Assembly: GCA_014799925.1 (NCBI GenBank)
Contig: JAAVHC010000006.1
Coordinates: 1 to 64,000, forward strand
Length of the DNA: 64,000 bases
Source of the DNA: Oscillibacter sp.
GTDB lineage: Bacteria; Bacillota; Clostridia; Oscillospirales; Oscillospiraceae
Reading direction: 5' to 3'
Positions 41,507 through 50,100 of this stretch are shown here, piece after piece. The notes under the pieces were generated by a model, which had not been told where the DNA came from, made no database searches, and saw only the letters and a list, made by a program, of their open reading frames with translations. Position 1 is the first letter of the stretch; each line of letters begins with the position of its first letter. The position numbers were made by a program, and so were the translations under genes.

Positions 41507-42187
41507 TCATCCAGCGTCCGGCGGGAAGCCCCGGCGTCCGCCGGCCAGCGCGGCGCAGACAACCCGCTCCGCTCCCGCCGCCAGCAGGGCGTCCGCCGCC
41601 GCGGCCATGGTGCTTCCGGTGGTGCATACGTCGTCAATGAGCAGGAAGCGGCGGCCCCGCACCCGGTCCGGACGGGGGACGGCGTAGGCGCCGCGCACGT
41701 TCCGCTCCCGCCGGGCGGGGTCTGTCAGAAGGGACTGGGCCCTTGTATGGCGGACCTTCCTTAAAACCGGTTCCGCCTTTACGCCCCAGATGCCGGCGGT
41801 CTCCTCCGCCAGCAGGCGGGCCTGGTCAAAGCCCCTCTCAAAGTTCCGGAGAAGGCTGACGGGAACGAAGGTCACCGCGTCAAATTCCCCGCCCAGCCGC
41901 TCCGCCGCCGCCTGGGCGATATAGCGGGCGAACACCTTCGCCCGCCAGGATTTTCCGCCGAACTTCAGGGCCTTGATCCCATCCTCCGCCACGCCGTCGT
42001 AATAAAACGCCACCGCGCAGAGGAAGCCGTTGTCCCCGATGAGCCGGGTCATATTTTCCTCCTCCCGGAAGGGGAGGGATTTTTCGCAGGCTTCACAGAC
42101 GTCTCCCTTTTCCACCAGCCTGCCGCAGAAGGCGCACCTGGGAGGAAAGAGGAGGTCAAGAATGACGGAAACCGCTTTCTCCTTCAT
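41507..42187 (-). CDS. comF: ComF-family phosphoribosyltransferase-like protein
   Basis: This 226-residue protein has the double zinc finger CAFCGRLVEKGDVCEAC, the substrate region ALKFGGKSWRAKVFARYI, and a PRPP-binding loop FLLIDDVCTTGSTM. ComF acts at the membrane in DNA uptake during natural transformation. ATG 42187 has GAGGTG upstream; the ATG at 42202 overlaps the stop of the HTH gene (ATGA) and could also be used. The pairing of an HTH gene with comF is noted in the neighbouring entry. Confidence 0.9.
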   Translation of the reverse strand: MKEKAVSVILDLLFPPRCAFCGRLVEKGDVCEACEKSLPFREEENMTRLIGDNGFLCAVAFYYDGVAEDGIKALKFGGKSWRAKVFARYIAQAAAERLGGEFDAVTFVPVSLLRNFERGFDQARLLAEETAGIWGVKAEPVLRKVRHTRAQSLLTDPARRERNVRGAYAVPRPDRVRGRRFLLIDDVCTTGSTMAAAADALLAAGAERVVCAALAGGRRGFPPDAG

Positions 42188-42198
42188 ATATCCGCACC

Positions 42199-42426
42199 TC
42201 ATTTCCGCCTGTTCCGCGGATAGGGGCGGGGATCGTCGGTCAGGCGGAGAAGATAGTCCACGCTCGTCTGGTAGAAATCCGCCAGACGCACCAGCAATTC
42301 GTCAGGCCATTGCTGCCTGCCTGTTTCCAGGTAGCTGTATTTGCGCTGCGTAATGCCGATCGCTTCCGCAACCTGCATCTGATTCAAATCATGATCCGTG
42401 CGAAGATCTTTGATGCGTGTTCTCAT
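42199..42426 (-). CDS. XRE-family HTH regulator upstream of comF
   Basis: This 75-residue protein is one HTH domain (IKDLRTDHDLNQMQVAEAIG, then QRKYSYLETGRQQWPDELLV) with the tail LTDDPRPYPRNRRK. It is a paralogue of the protein at 42703 (tail LTDEKRPYPR). Its stop overlaps a possible comF start, so the two are probably cotranslated. The ribosome-binding site is weak. Confidence 0.82.
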   Translation of the reverse strand: MRTRIKDLRTDHDLNQMQVAEAIGITQRKYSYLETGRQQWPDELLVRLADFYQTSVDYLLRLTDDPRPYPRNRRK

Positions 42427-42504
42427 TATTTATCACCCGGATGAAATTTATCTAAACATATGCGGAAGCTGCCGCCCTGCAGGCGGCAGGGAAGTTTTTT
42501 CTCT

Positions 42505-42735
42505 ACGAAGTTCCGGGCTTCCGCGCCCGGACGACGGCCTGCTTTTGCCGCGCGGCAAAAGCAGGCAAAAACGCGCTTAAACCTACGGTTTAAGAATCCC
42601 TTATGATTACGGGGGTTATTTGTTTTGCGCTCATGGCTCGGTCTGTCTTGTCTACCCGACTGCCGTCCGCTTATGGGGCTCCGGGTCCTCTTTTAGTGTG
42701 TCCTATCGACAGTCTTCGACTGGCACCGGGGATCG
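42505..42735 (+). repeat. Intergenic long repeat, copy B (diverged)
   Basis: It opens with CCGGGCTTCCGCGCCCGGAC, then a hairpin with GCCTGCTTTTGCC arms (42537-42567) and CTTAAACCTACGGTTTAAG, followed by a shortened form of the GCGCTCATGGCTCGG block. It runs into the 3' end of the HTH gene at 42703. Confidence 0.65.
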
Positions 42736-42942
42736 CGGATAGGGGCGCTTCTCATCGGTCAAACCTGCCAAATAATCCATGCTGGTATCCAATGCCAGGG
42801 CAATACGGCGCAATTGCTCGTAGGTGTAATACCGTTTTCCGGTTTCCAGCTTGGAATAATCGCTTTGGTCAATCCCCGTCAGCATCTGCATTTTGATTTG
42901 CGTGTAGCCGCGTTCTTCACGCAGGGCTCGTAATCTGGTCAT
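42703..42942 (-). CDS. Second XRE-family HTH regulator
   Basis: This 79-residue protein has the HTH LRALREERGYTQIKMQMLTG and SDYSKLETGKRYYTYEQLRR, with the tail LTDEKRPYPRSPVPVEDCR. It is a paralogue of the protein at 42199. Two TAGGTCAAA direct repeats at 42968-42976 and 42993-43001 (read on the minus strand) lie just upstream and may be its operator. The last codons come from the diverged repeat copy B. Confidence 0.8.
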   Translation of the reverse strand: MTRLRALREERGYTQIKMQMLTGIDQSDYSKLETGKRYYTYEQLRRIALALDTSMDYLAGLTDEKRPYPRSPVPVEDCR

Positions 42943-42967
42943 AACATCACCAAATCTATTATGGCAA

Positions 42968-43001
42968 TTTGACCTATTTCTTTTAGGGTGATTTTGACCT
43001 A
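42968..43001 (-). promoter_or_regulatory. TAGGTCAAA direct repeats
   Basis: Two 9-bp copies 25 bp apart lie upstream of the HTH gene, overlapping a TTGCCATAAT-type -10 region. They probably form an autoregulatory operator. Confidence 0.45.
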
Positions 43002-43006
43002 AAGAA

Positions 43007-43350
43007 AAACCACCCTGGAAAAGCCATGGTGGTTCTCAATATACGCGCCGGGAGGACCCGAAGCAAGACGGTAGGGGCTCCCGATGGCCACACTGAAATA
43101 GACGCGGAAGAGGAACAAAGCGGACGGCAGTACGGCAGACAAAACCAGACTGAGCCACGGGCGCAAAAACAAAACAAATCATGAGGTGTCGCCTCCGGCG
43201 ACGCCCAAAGGAGTCCCGAAACCGGATATGCGTATCTTCAGAGCATGAAGAATCTGAACATCGAGGGTACGAGCAGGTTCCAGGGAAAAGGGAGGCTCCT
43301 CCCATTTTGTGAACTTTTTGTAAAAGCGGGAAATTTTTCTCAAAACCCCC
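43007..43350. repeat. Intergenic long repeat, copy C (reverse) and flanks
   Basis: An AACCACC hairpin (43007-43036) is followed by the repeat in reverse orientation (about 43025-43190). It is best matched to 32240-32400 and 55040-55180, with blocks such as ACTGAAATAGACGCGGAAGA. 43190-43350 shows nothing more than an AT-rich leader towards groES. Confidence 0.65.
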
Positions 43351-43379
43351 TTGCAATATGCATGGGAATGATGTAAGAT
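43351..43379 (+). promoter_or_regulatory. groESL promoter
   Basis: TTGCAA (43351-43356) and TAAGAT (43374-43379) are 17 bp apart; the CIRCE operator begins 8 bp downstream. Confidence 0.8.
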
Positions 43380-43387
43380 AGGCACCG

Positions 43388-43414
43388 TTAGCACTCCGAA
43401 ACTTCGAGTGCTAA
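43388..43414 (+). promoter_or_regulatory. CIRCE operator (HrcA binding)
   Basis: TTAGCACTC, 9 bp, GAGTGCTAA is the exact CIRCE consensus. HrcA represses groESL through it at normal temperature and is relieved by heat and GroEL titration. Confidence 0.97.
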
Positions 43415-43463
43415 CGGCGTCACAATTTGTTTCAAAAAATATTGATATAGGAGGAACCCCATT

Positions 43464-43748
43464 ATGAAACTCGTACCCTTAGCGGACCGCGTGGTCCTCA
43501 AGCCCATGGAGGCCGAGGAGACCACCAAGGGCGGCATCATCCTCACCTCTACCGCCAAGGAGAAGCCCTCCGTGGCGGAGGTCGTCTCCGTGGGCCCCGG
43601 CGGCATGGTGGACGGCAAGGAGGTCGTTATGTCCGTGAAGCCCGGCGACAAGGTCATCACCGATAAGTATTCCGGCTCCAATGTGAAGATCGGCGATGAG
43701 GAGTACACCATCGTGCGCCAGGGGGATATTCTGGCGATTGTGGAGTAA
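43464..43748 (+). CDS. groES: Co-chaperonin GroES
   Basis: This 94-residue protein forms the heptameric lid of GroEL. Motifs: LVPLADRVVLKPMEAEETTK, GGIILTSTAKEKP (mobile loop) and the C-terminal EEYTIVRQGDILAIVE. AGGAGG is well placed before the ATG. It is the first gene of the CIRCE-controlled groESL operon, with 136 bp to groEL. Confidence 0.97.
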   Translation: MKLVPLADRVVLKPMEAEETTKGGIILTSTAKEKPSVAEVVSVGPGGMVDGKEVVMSVKPGDKVITDKYSGSNVKIGDEEYTIVRQGDILAIVE

Positions 43749-43866
43749 GCGTCCGACCCCGCGCCGCCGGGAAAACCCGAAAACAAAGGGGTCCGGCCCC
43801 GGCGGGGGCAAAGCTGAAGCAGGAAATTTTTCCGCCCGCGCCCGCAGGGCGCGTGCAAAGATTTAA

Positions 43867-45513
<1,647 letters not shown>

Positions 45514-45542
45514 TAAACCGTTAAAGCGCAGTAAACTCAGGA

Positions 45543-45575
45543 GCTCCCGCCGGGCAAACCCGGCGGGAGCTTTTT
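45543..45575 (+). terminator. groESL terminator
   Basis: Arms GCTCCCGCCGGG and CCCGGCGGGAGC (45543-45554, 45559-45570) are followed by TTTTT. Confidence 0.9.
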
Positions 45576-45693
45576 GCTTTGCGGCCTTTGCCGGAGAAGC
45601 AAAAAACAATTGTAAAAAATATGTGAAGAGGCAGAATTTTTCTGGCGGTTGTGGTATGATAAGAAAAACGTCAAACTGTGGGAGGAAACAGCC

Positions 45694-46671
45694 ATGAACG
45701 ATGACCGGCCCGAACTGGAGCAGAACGAACGGCAGACGTATCCGCCGGGAGAGGCGGGCCAGAGACAGCGGCAGACATCGCCCGACCGCGCCCGGCAGCA
45801 GCCCGGCCGGATCAGGCTGAGCGTGCTGTCCCTGGTGATCTCCGTGATCGCGCTCATCACCGCGGCAGCGGCGCTGGCCGTCGCGCTGCGGGGGAACCGG
45901 GAAACGGAGCTTCCTCCTGCCGCCTCCGAACCTCCGGCGGAGGAGCCGGTCACCTTCCGGTTCGGCGGCAAGACGCTGACGCCCATCGAGGGGATGCCCC
46001 TCAATCCCTATGACAGGGAGGCCTTCGGCCTGGACGGGAAGGGCCGGGTCACCTATGAGGCGGACGGCCTCCGGGCCAGAACGGGCGTCGATGTGTCCAC
46101 ACATCAGAAGGAGATCGACTGGCAGGCGGCGGCGGAAGACGGCATCAGCTTTGCCATCCTCCGGCTGGGCCGCCGGGGCTATACCGAGGGCGGCCTGTTT
46201 CTGGATGAGACCTTTGAGCAGAACCTTCAGGGAGCGCTGGACGCGGGACTGGAGGTGGGCGTGTACTTCTTCTCCCAGGCCGTCACCCCGGAGGAGGCGG
46301 AGGAGGAAGCGGACTATGTCCTGCGTATTCTGGACGGACGGGAGCTGGCTCTCCCGGTGGCTTTCGACTGGGAGACCATCTCCGGAGACCAGGCCCGCAC
46401 CGACGGTATGGACGGCGCGGCAATGACCCGCTGCGCCGCCGCCTTCTGCAAGCGGATCAGGGACGGGGGCTACCGTCCGGCAGTCTATTTCAATCAGACC
46501 CAGGGCTATCTCCACTACGACCTGCGGGAGCTGGCGGAATATGCTCTGTGGCTGGCGGAGTACGACGCCGTGCCGGATTTCTACTACCACTTTGACCTGT
46601 GGCAGTACTCCCACAGCGGCCATGTGGACGGCATAGAGGGAGACGTGGACCTGGACCTGGCGTTTTGGTAA
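45694..46671 (+). CDS. Membrane-anchored GH25 lysozyme
   Basis: This 325-residue protein has a charged Gln/Arg-rich cytoplasmic N terminus (1-45) and one membrane helix (LSVLSLVISVIALITAAAAL). An extracellular GH25 domain follows (about 130-325): RTGVDVSTHQKEIDWQAAAE (first catalytic Asp), VGVYFFSQAVTPEEAEEEAD, ALPVAFDWETI (second Asp/Glu), and the C-terminal FDLWQYSHSGHVDGIEGDVD. It cleaves the beta-1,4 bond of MurNAc. GGGAGG precedes ATG 45694. Confidence 0.92.
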   Translation: MNDDRPELEQNERQTYPPGEAGQRQRQTSPDRARQQPGRIRLSVLSLVISVIALITAAAALAVALRGNRETELPPAASEPPAEEPVTFRFGGKTLTPIEGMPLNPYDREAFGLDGKGRVTYEADGLRARTGVDVSTHQKEIDWQAAAEDGISFAILRLGRRGYTEGGLFLDETFEQNLQGALDAGLEVGVYFFSQAVTPEEAEEEADYVLRILDGRELALPVAFDWETISGDQARTDGMDGAAMTRCAAAFCKRIRDGGYRPAVYFNQTQGYLHYDLRELAEYALWLAEYDAVPDFYYHFDLWQYSHSGHVDGIEGDVDLDLAFW

Positions 46672-46686
46672 TAAGGAATCGCATGG

Positions 46687-46727
46687 AAAACCAGCGCCGG
46701 CCGGAGAATCCGGCCGGCGCTGGTTTT
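46687..46727 (+). terminator. Terminator between convergent genes
   Basis: An 18-bp perfect inverted repeat (46687-46704, 46710-46727) with A/T-rich ends serves the lysozyme gene and the convergent BlaR1-like gene. Confidence 0.85.
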
Positions 46728-46730
46728 CGG

Positions 46731-49430
46731 TTATCCGACGGTTTCGTTGGAGAGCATCCGCCATCCGCCGGCCCCGTCCGGCGCCATTGCGGCGCACATA
46801 GGCTGTCCCCAAAGCAGGCCCAGTTCACCGCTGCCGTCATACTCCCACAGGTCGGTGGTGTAGTAGAGACGCACCACGCCGTCCGCGTCCCGCTCGCCCC
46901 GGTCAAACTCATATCCGGCCATCATGGTGTCACCGTGGACCAGATAGAAAGCGTCGTACTCCTCCAGATAGAGCGTCCGTTCCGTGATCCGGGTCCAATA
47001 GGAGTCGAAGTCGTCCATGCCCATATCAAAGAAATCAAAGTTTTCATAGAAGAAGTCCCAGACCATCTGCCGCGTCACCTTACCGCAGTCCGTGTCGGGC
47101 CATTCCCCGTCAAAATATTTCTCCGACAGGGCTTTCCATTCTTCCTTATCCGTCACGCTGCCGCCCATGTCATAGAGGATGATCGTCAGATAGGGCGTGA
47201 TGTCATCGAAATCTCGATAGGCCGCCCGCAGCAGGCCGTTGTGCCGGACCGCGTTGAAGTAGTCGGTGATGGAGGCCAGCTCATCTGCCGTCAGCGCCCC
47301 CGGCCGAGCGCCGCTATCCGGTTCGTCCGGCTCCATCGGATGGATGGCCGGCACAGGCTCGCCCGGCTCCCATTTCACGCCCACCACCTGCCAGAAGGTC
47401 ATGGTGGTGTTCCAGACCTCCACGGGATAATTGACATTGGCCAGCAGCAGCGTGGCGGTGCGGTCTCCGCAGACCGCCCGGACCAGCACGGCCTCGTCGT
47501 GAGCGTTCCAGTCCGGGTCCGCCCGGAAGGTCCGCAGGCTGTCGACGCCGCCGTCCGCGTAAAGGTCATACAGACTGTTCAGATAGGAGAGGGCAACATC
47601 CAGCCAGTCGGTGGCCCAGGTGTCGTGGCCGTCCCGGAGGGATTCCAGGAACGGGGTGGTCAGCTCCGGCCAGCCGCCCAGAATGCCGTACATCTCGTCC
47701 ATGCCCAGGCAGAGGTGGCAGCAGATATACTCCTCCCAGGTATAGCCCGCCTCGCCGATGCTGCCGCTCCAGGTCTGCTCCTCCAGAACAATATTGCCGT
47801 CTGCATCAACGCTGGCAATCAGGATGGGGTCTCCCATGGAGGACGACGACGTCACCCAGCCGTTTTCCTCGCTCATGCCGCCGGCAAACATGACCTTGCT
47901 CATGTCGTCGGGCTTCATGCGGTAGTACAGTTCCCAGACGTAGTAGGTCTTGCCGTCAAAGGTCATGCTCTCCGAGCAGAAAAGGCTGGTGATATGCTTT
48001 TCCACAAATTCCGGCGGGTTCTCATTGGAATAGGAAGCAATGGCTGCCGCATCGTTCTCCATCAGCTGCCGCGCCGCCGTCTCCACGGCGGTATAAAGCG
48101 GGGTGGTAAAGCTGACAGGCTCGCCATCCACCAGCGTCAGGGTCCCGGTGGGCAGGCGGGGGGCAAACTCTCCCTCAATCTCCAGCGTCACCGTATCGCC
48201 ATTCCTGGTCCCGCTGAGGACCTTGGGGTTGATATCCGGATGGCCGAGAACTACCACGCTCTCCGGGACGGGGAACATCTCGTCCAGCTTTTCTTCCGAC
48301 GGCAGATAGGACACATCGGAGTACATCCTGTAAAGATAGTGGTCCATCTCCGGGCTTTCCACCTTTTCCTGCCACGCCGCCAGCTCCTCTGCGCTCAGCG
48401 CGCCGTCGGCGGAGGGCTTCACGCCGAAGGTACACGCCGCCGCCACCGTTGCCAGCAGGGCCAGCGCCAGGGCCAGTCCGCCCCATTTCCTCCCACGCTT
48501 GCCCAGGATGTTGCGGAACCGCTCCATCATGACCTCTTTCCCACCGTAAAAGTGGGTGGACAGCACCGCACGGCTGAGGCCCTTCTGCCGGTGGATGGAG
48601 CCCAGCAGCGCCTCGCTGTAGGCCCGGCGCTCCAGGTCGTCCCGTCCGGCCACCACCGCGTCGTCGCAGGTCAGCTCCAGATCCCGCTCCGCCTCCCGGC
48701 GCAGAAGCCAGACCAGGGGGTTGAACCAGTGCATCCCGTTGGCCGCCAGCAGAGCCAGCTTATACCACAGGTCCCGCCGCCGGTAGTGGGTCAGCTCGTG
48801 GCGGAGGACAAAGGTCAATTCCTGTTCCGTGAAGTCCTCCCCCGGCAGCAGCAGGCAGGGCCGGAACAGACCGATGACCATGGGGGAATCCACCACGGCG
48901 CTGAAGCGCAGGGGCGGCGCCTTTTTCAGCGGCATCTCCCGCCATACGGCCTCATAGGTCCGCAGCGTGCCGTCCCCGGCCTGCCGGCTCCACCGCCGGG
49001 CCCGCCGGTTGAAATACCAGGTCCCAAAGAGGTGGTACACAAAAAACAGCCCCATTCCCGTGAGCCACATCCCTGCCAAAACCTTCTCCAGCGGGAAAAC
49101 CGCCGCGCTCTTCGCCGCCGGAACCGCCGTCCCGCCGGGCCGGGAAGCCGCCGCGGCCGCGGGCCGCCGGAGGGACAGGCCCTCCTGCCGGCTGACGGAT
49201 ACCTCCATCTCCGGCACCTCAATGACCACCGGCGGCGTCACGGCTTCCTCCGGCGCCAGCGCCTCCCACCGGATCGGGGCCAGCAGCAGGAACGCCGCCA
49301 TCGCCAGCCACACGCCGTACCGCCACTTCGCGCTGTACCGTTTGTCCAGCAGGGGCTTCAGCAGCGTCAGCGCCAGCGCCGCCGCCCCCACGATGACGCT
49401 CCACTTCAGCGTATCCAGTAAAAGCTCCAT
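46731..49430 (-). CDS. BlaR1/MecR1-family M56 membrane protease with large unknown C-terminal part
   Basis: This 899-residue protein has membrane helices at about 8-30, 38-55 and 112-135, and the M56 zinc protease motif HELTHYRR (HExxH at 211-215) with WFNPLVWLLRREAERDLELT. A further membrane helix near residue 340 ends in a Cys (ALLATVAAACTFG). The external part of about 550 residues has no penicillin-binding motifs (no SxxK or KTG), unlike BlaR1/MecR1. It probably senses some envelope signal and inactivates the repressor encoded just upstream. It starts directly after the blaI-like stop. Confidence 0.9.
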   Translation of the reverse strand: MELLLDTLKWSVIVGAAALALTLLKPLLDKRYSAKWRYGVWLAMAAFLLLAPIRWEALAPEEAVTPPVVIEVPEMEVSVSRQEGLSLRRPAAAAASRPGGTAVPAAKSAAVFPLEKVLAGMWLTGMGLFFVYHLFGTWYFNRRARRWSRQAGDGTLRTYEAVWREMPLKKAPPLRFSAVVDSPMVIGLFRPCLLLPGEDFTEQELTFVLRHELTHYRRRDLWYKLALLAANGMHWFNPLVWLLRREAERDLELTCDDAVVAGRDDLERRAYSEALLGSIHRQKGLSRAVLSTHFYGGKEVMMERFRNILGKRGRKWGGLALALALLATVAAACTFGVKPSADGALSAEELAAWQEKVESPEMDHYLYRMYSDVSYLPSEEKLDEMFPVPESVVVLGHPDINPKVLSGTRNGDTVTLEIEGEFAPRLPTGTLTLVDGEPVSFTTPLYTAVETAARQLMENDAAAIASYSNENPPEFVEKHITSLFCSESMTFDGKTYYVWELYYRMKPDDMSKVMFAGGMSEENGWVTSSSSMGDPILIASVDADGNIVLEEQTWSGSIGEAGYTWEEYICCHLCLGMDEMYGILGGWPELTTPFLESLRDGHDTWATDWLDVALSYLNSLYDLYADGGVDSLRTFRADPDWNAHDEAVLVRAVCGDRTATLLLANVNYPVEVWNTTMTFWQVVGVKWEPGEPVPAIHPMEPDEPDSGARPGALTADELASITDYFNAVRHNGLLRAAYRDFDDITPYLTIILYDMGGSVTDKEEWKALSEKYFDGEWPDTDCGKVTRQMVWDFFYENFDFFDMGMDDFDSYWTRITERTLYLEEYDAFYLVHGDTMMAGYEFDRGERDADGVVRLYYTTDLWEYDGSGELGLLWGQPMCAAMAPDGAGGWRMLSNETVG

Positions 49431-49802
49431 TTATTTTTCCTCCAACGTGTCTAAGTATTGCCGCAGCTCGGCCAGATCATCCCTGCCGATGGCCCGCCCG
49501 TTGTAAAGGGAGGCCACCATGCCGGTGAAGCTGCTGCCGTAGAGGCGGTCAATGATGCCCCGGCCCTCTGCGGCCTTGTACTCGTTTTCGCTGATCAGCG
49601 GACGGTACCAGTTGCTTTTCCCACGCTTCTCACAGGCCAGAAACCCCTTCTCCACCAGACGGCTCAGGGAGGTGAGAATGGCCGGAAGGGCCCAGTCCCT
49701 GCTGCCCCGCAGCTTTTCCTGCACATAAGATGACGGCACCGGCTCCCCGGCGGCCCAGATGGAGAGCATGATCTCCAGCTCCGCATCGCCCAGCTTTTTC
49801 AT
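49431..49802 (-). CDS. BlaI/MecI/CopY-family repressor
   Basis: This 123-residue winged-helix repressor has LGDAELEIMLSIWAAGEPVP, VQEKLRGSRDWALPAILTSL, SRLVEKGFLACEKRGKSNWY and a C-terminal dimerization helix. The M56 protease encoded next should cleave such a repressor. ATG 49802 has AAGGAG upstream. The promoter region carries dyads fit for autoregulation. Confidence 0.93.
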   Translation of the reverse strand: MKKLGDAELEIMLSIWAAGEPVPSSYVQEKLRGSRDWALPAILTSLSRLVEKGFLACEKRGKSNWYRPLISENEYKAAEGRGIIDRLYGSSFTGMVASLYNGRAIGRDDLAELRQYLDTLEEK

Positions 49803-49853
49803 AGGACTCACTCCTTTTTATGAATATGTTATGCGGTTGTATAACTTGACGGT

Positions 49854-49882
49854 ATTATACGACTGTATATAACAAAACGCAA
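49854..49882 (-). promoter_or_regulatory. Promoter/operator of the blaI-blaR1-like pair
   Basis: TTGCGT (49882-49877) and TATAAT (49859-49854) are 17 bp apart. A TATACAGTCGTATA dyad overlaps the -10, and GTTATACAACCGCATAAC lies 10 bp downstream; both resemble BlaI/MecI-type operators. Confidence 0.65.
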
Positions 49883-49898
49883 GTTACAATCCGGTTAC

Positions 49899-49940
49899 AG
49901 AAACCCCCGCGCGGATCAAATGATCCGCGCGGGGGTTTCT
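49899..49940. terminator. Strong hairpin, about 20-bp arms
   Basis: AGAAACCCCCGCGCGGATCA and its complement enclose AA. It lies between the repressor promoter and the PBP gene end and looks like a bidirectional terminator. Confidence 0.75.
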
Positions 49941-49951
49941 CATACTTTTTC

Positions 49952-49989
49952 TTATTACGTTGGCAATTAAATAATCGCCAACGTAATAA
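49952..49989. repeat. 38-bp palindrome, copy 2
   Basis: Arms TTATTACGTTGGC and GCCAACGTAATAA are perfect; loop AATTAAATAATC is identical to copy 1 at 26197-26234, with one base difference in the right arm. Confidence 0.85.
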
Positions 49990-50005
49990 AATTAAATTTA
50001 ACGCC

Positions 50006-50081
50006 GTTTTGCTCGCCCCTTGCGGGGCAGCCGCAAAACAGGGCGCATATTACTTCCGACCTTTTCGCCCGGAAGTAATAT
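50006..50081. repeat. Bipartite hairpin repeat, copy 2
   Basis: Hairpin 1: arms GTTTTGC and GCAAAAC (50006-50012, 50033-50039) around TCGCCCC...CGGGGCA. Hairpin 2: ATATTACTTCCG and CGGAAGTAATAT (50047-50058, 50070-50081). Hairpin 1 matches 16367-16400; hairpin 2 resembles 16262-16300 (TATTACATCCG...CGGATGTAATA). Confidence 0.65.
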
Positions 50082-50100
50082 TCCATGAAAAGGAAACACA

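Noticed and set aside
46599-49421. 940-codon plus-strand frame opposite the BlaR1-like gene
   Set aside because: Antisense shadow; His/Gln/Arg-rich with no domain.
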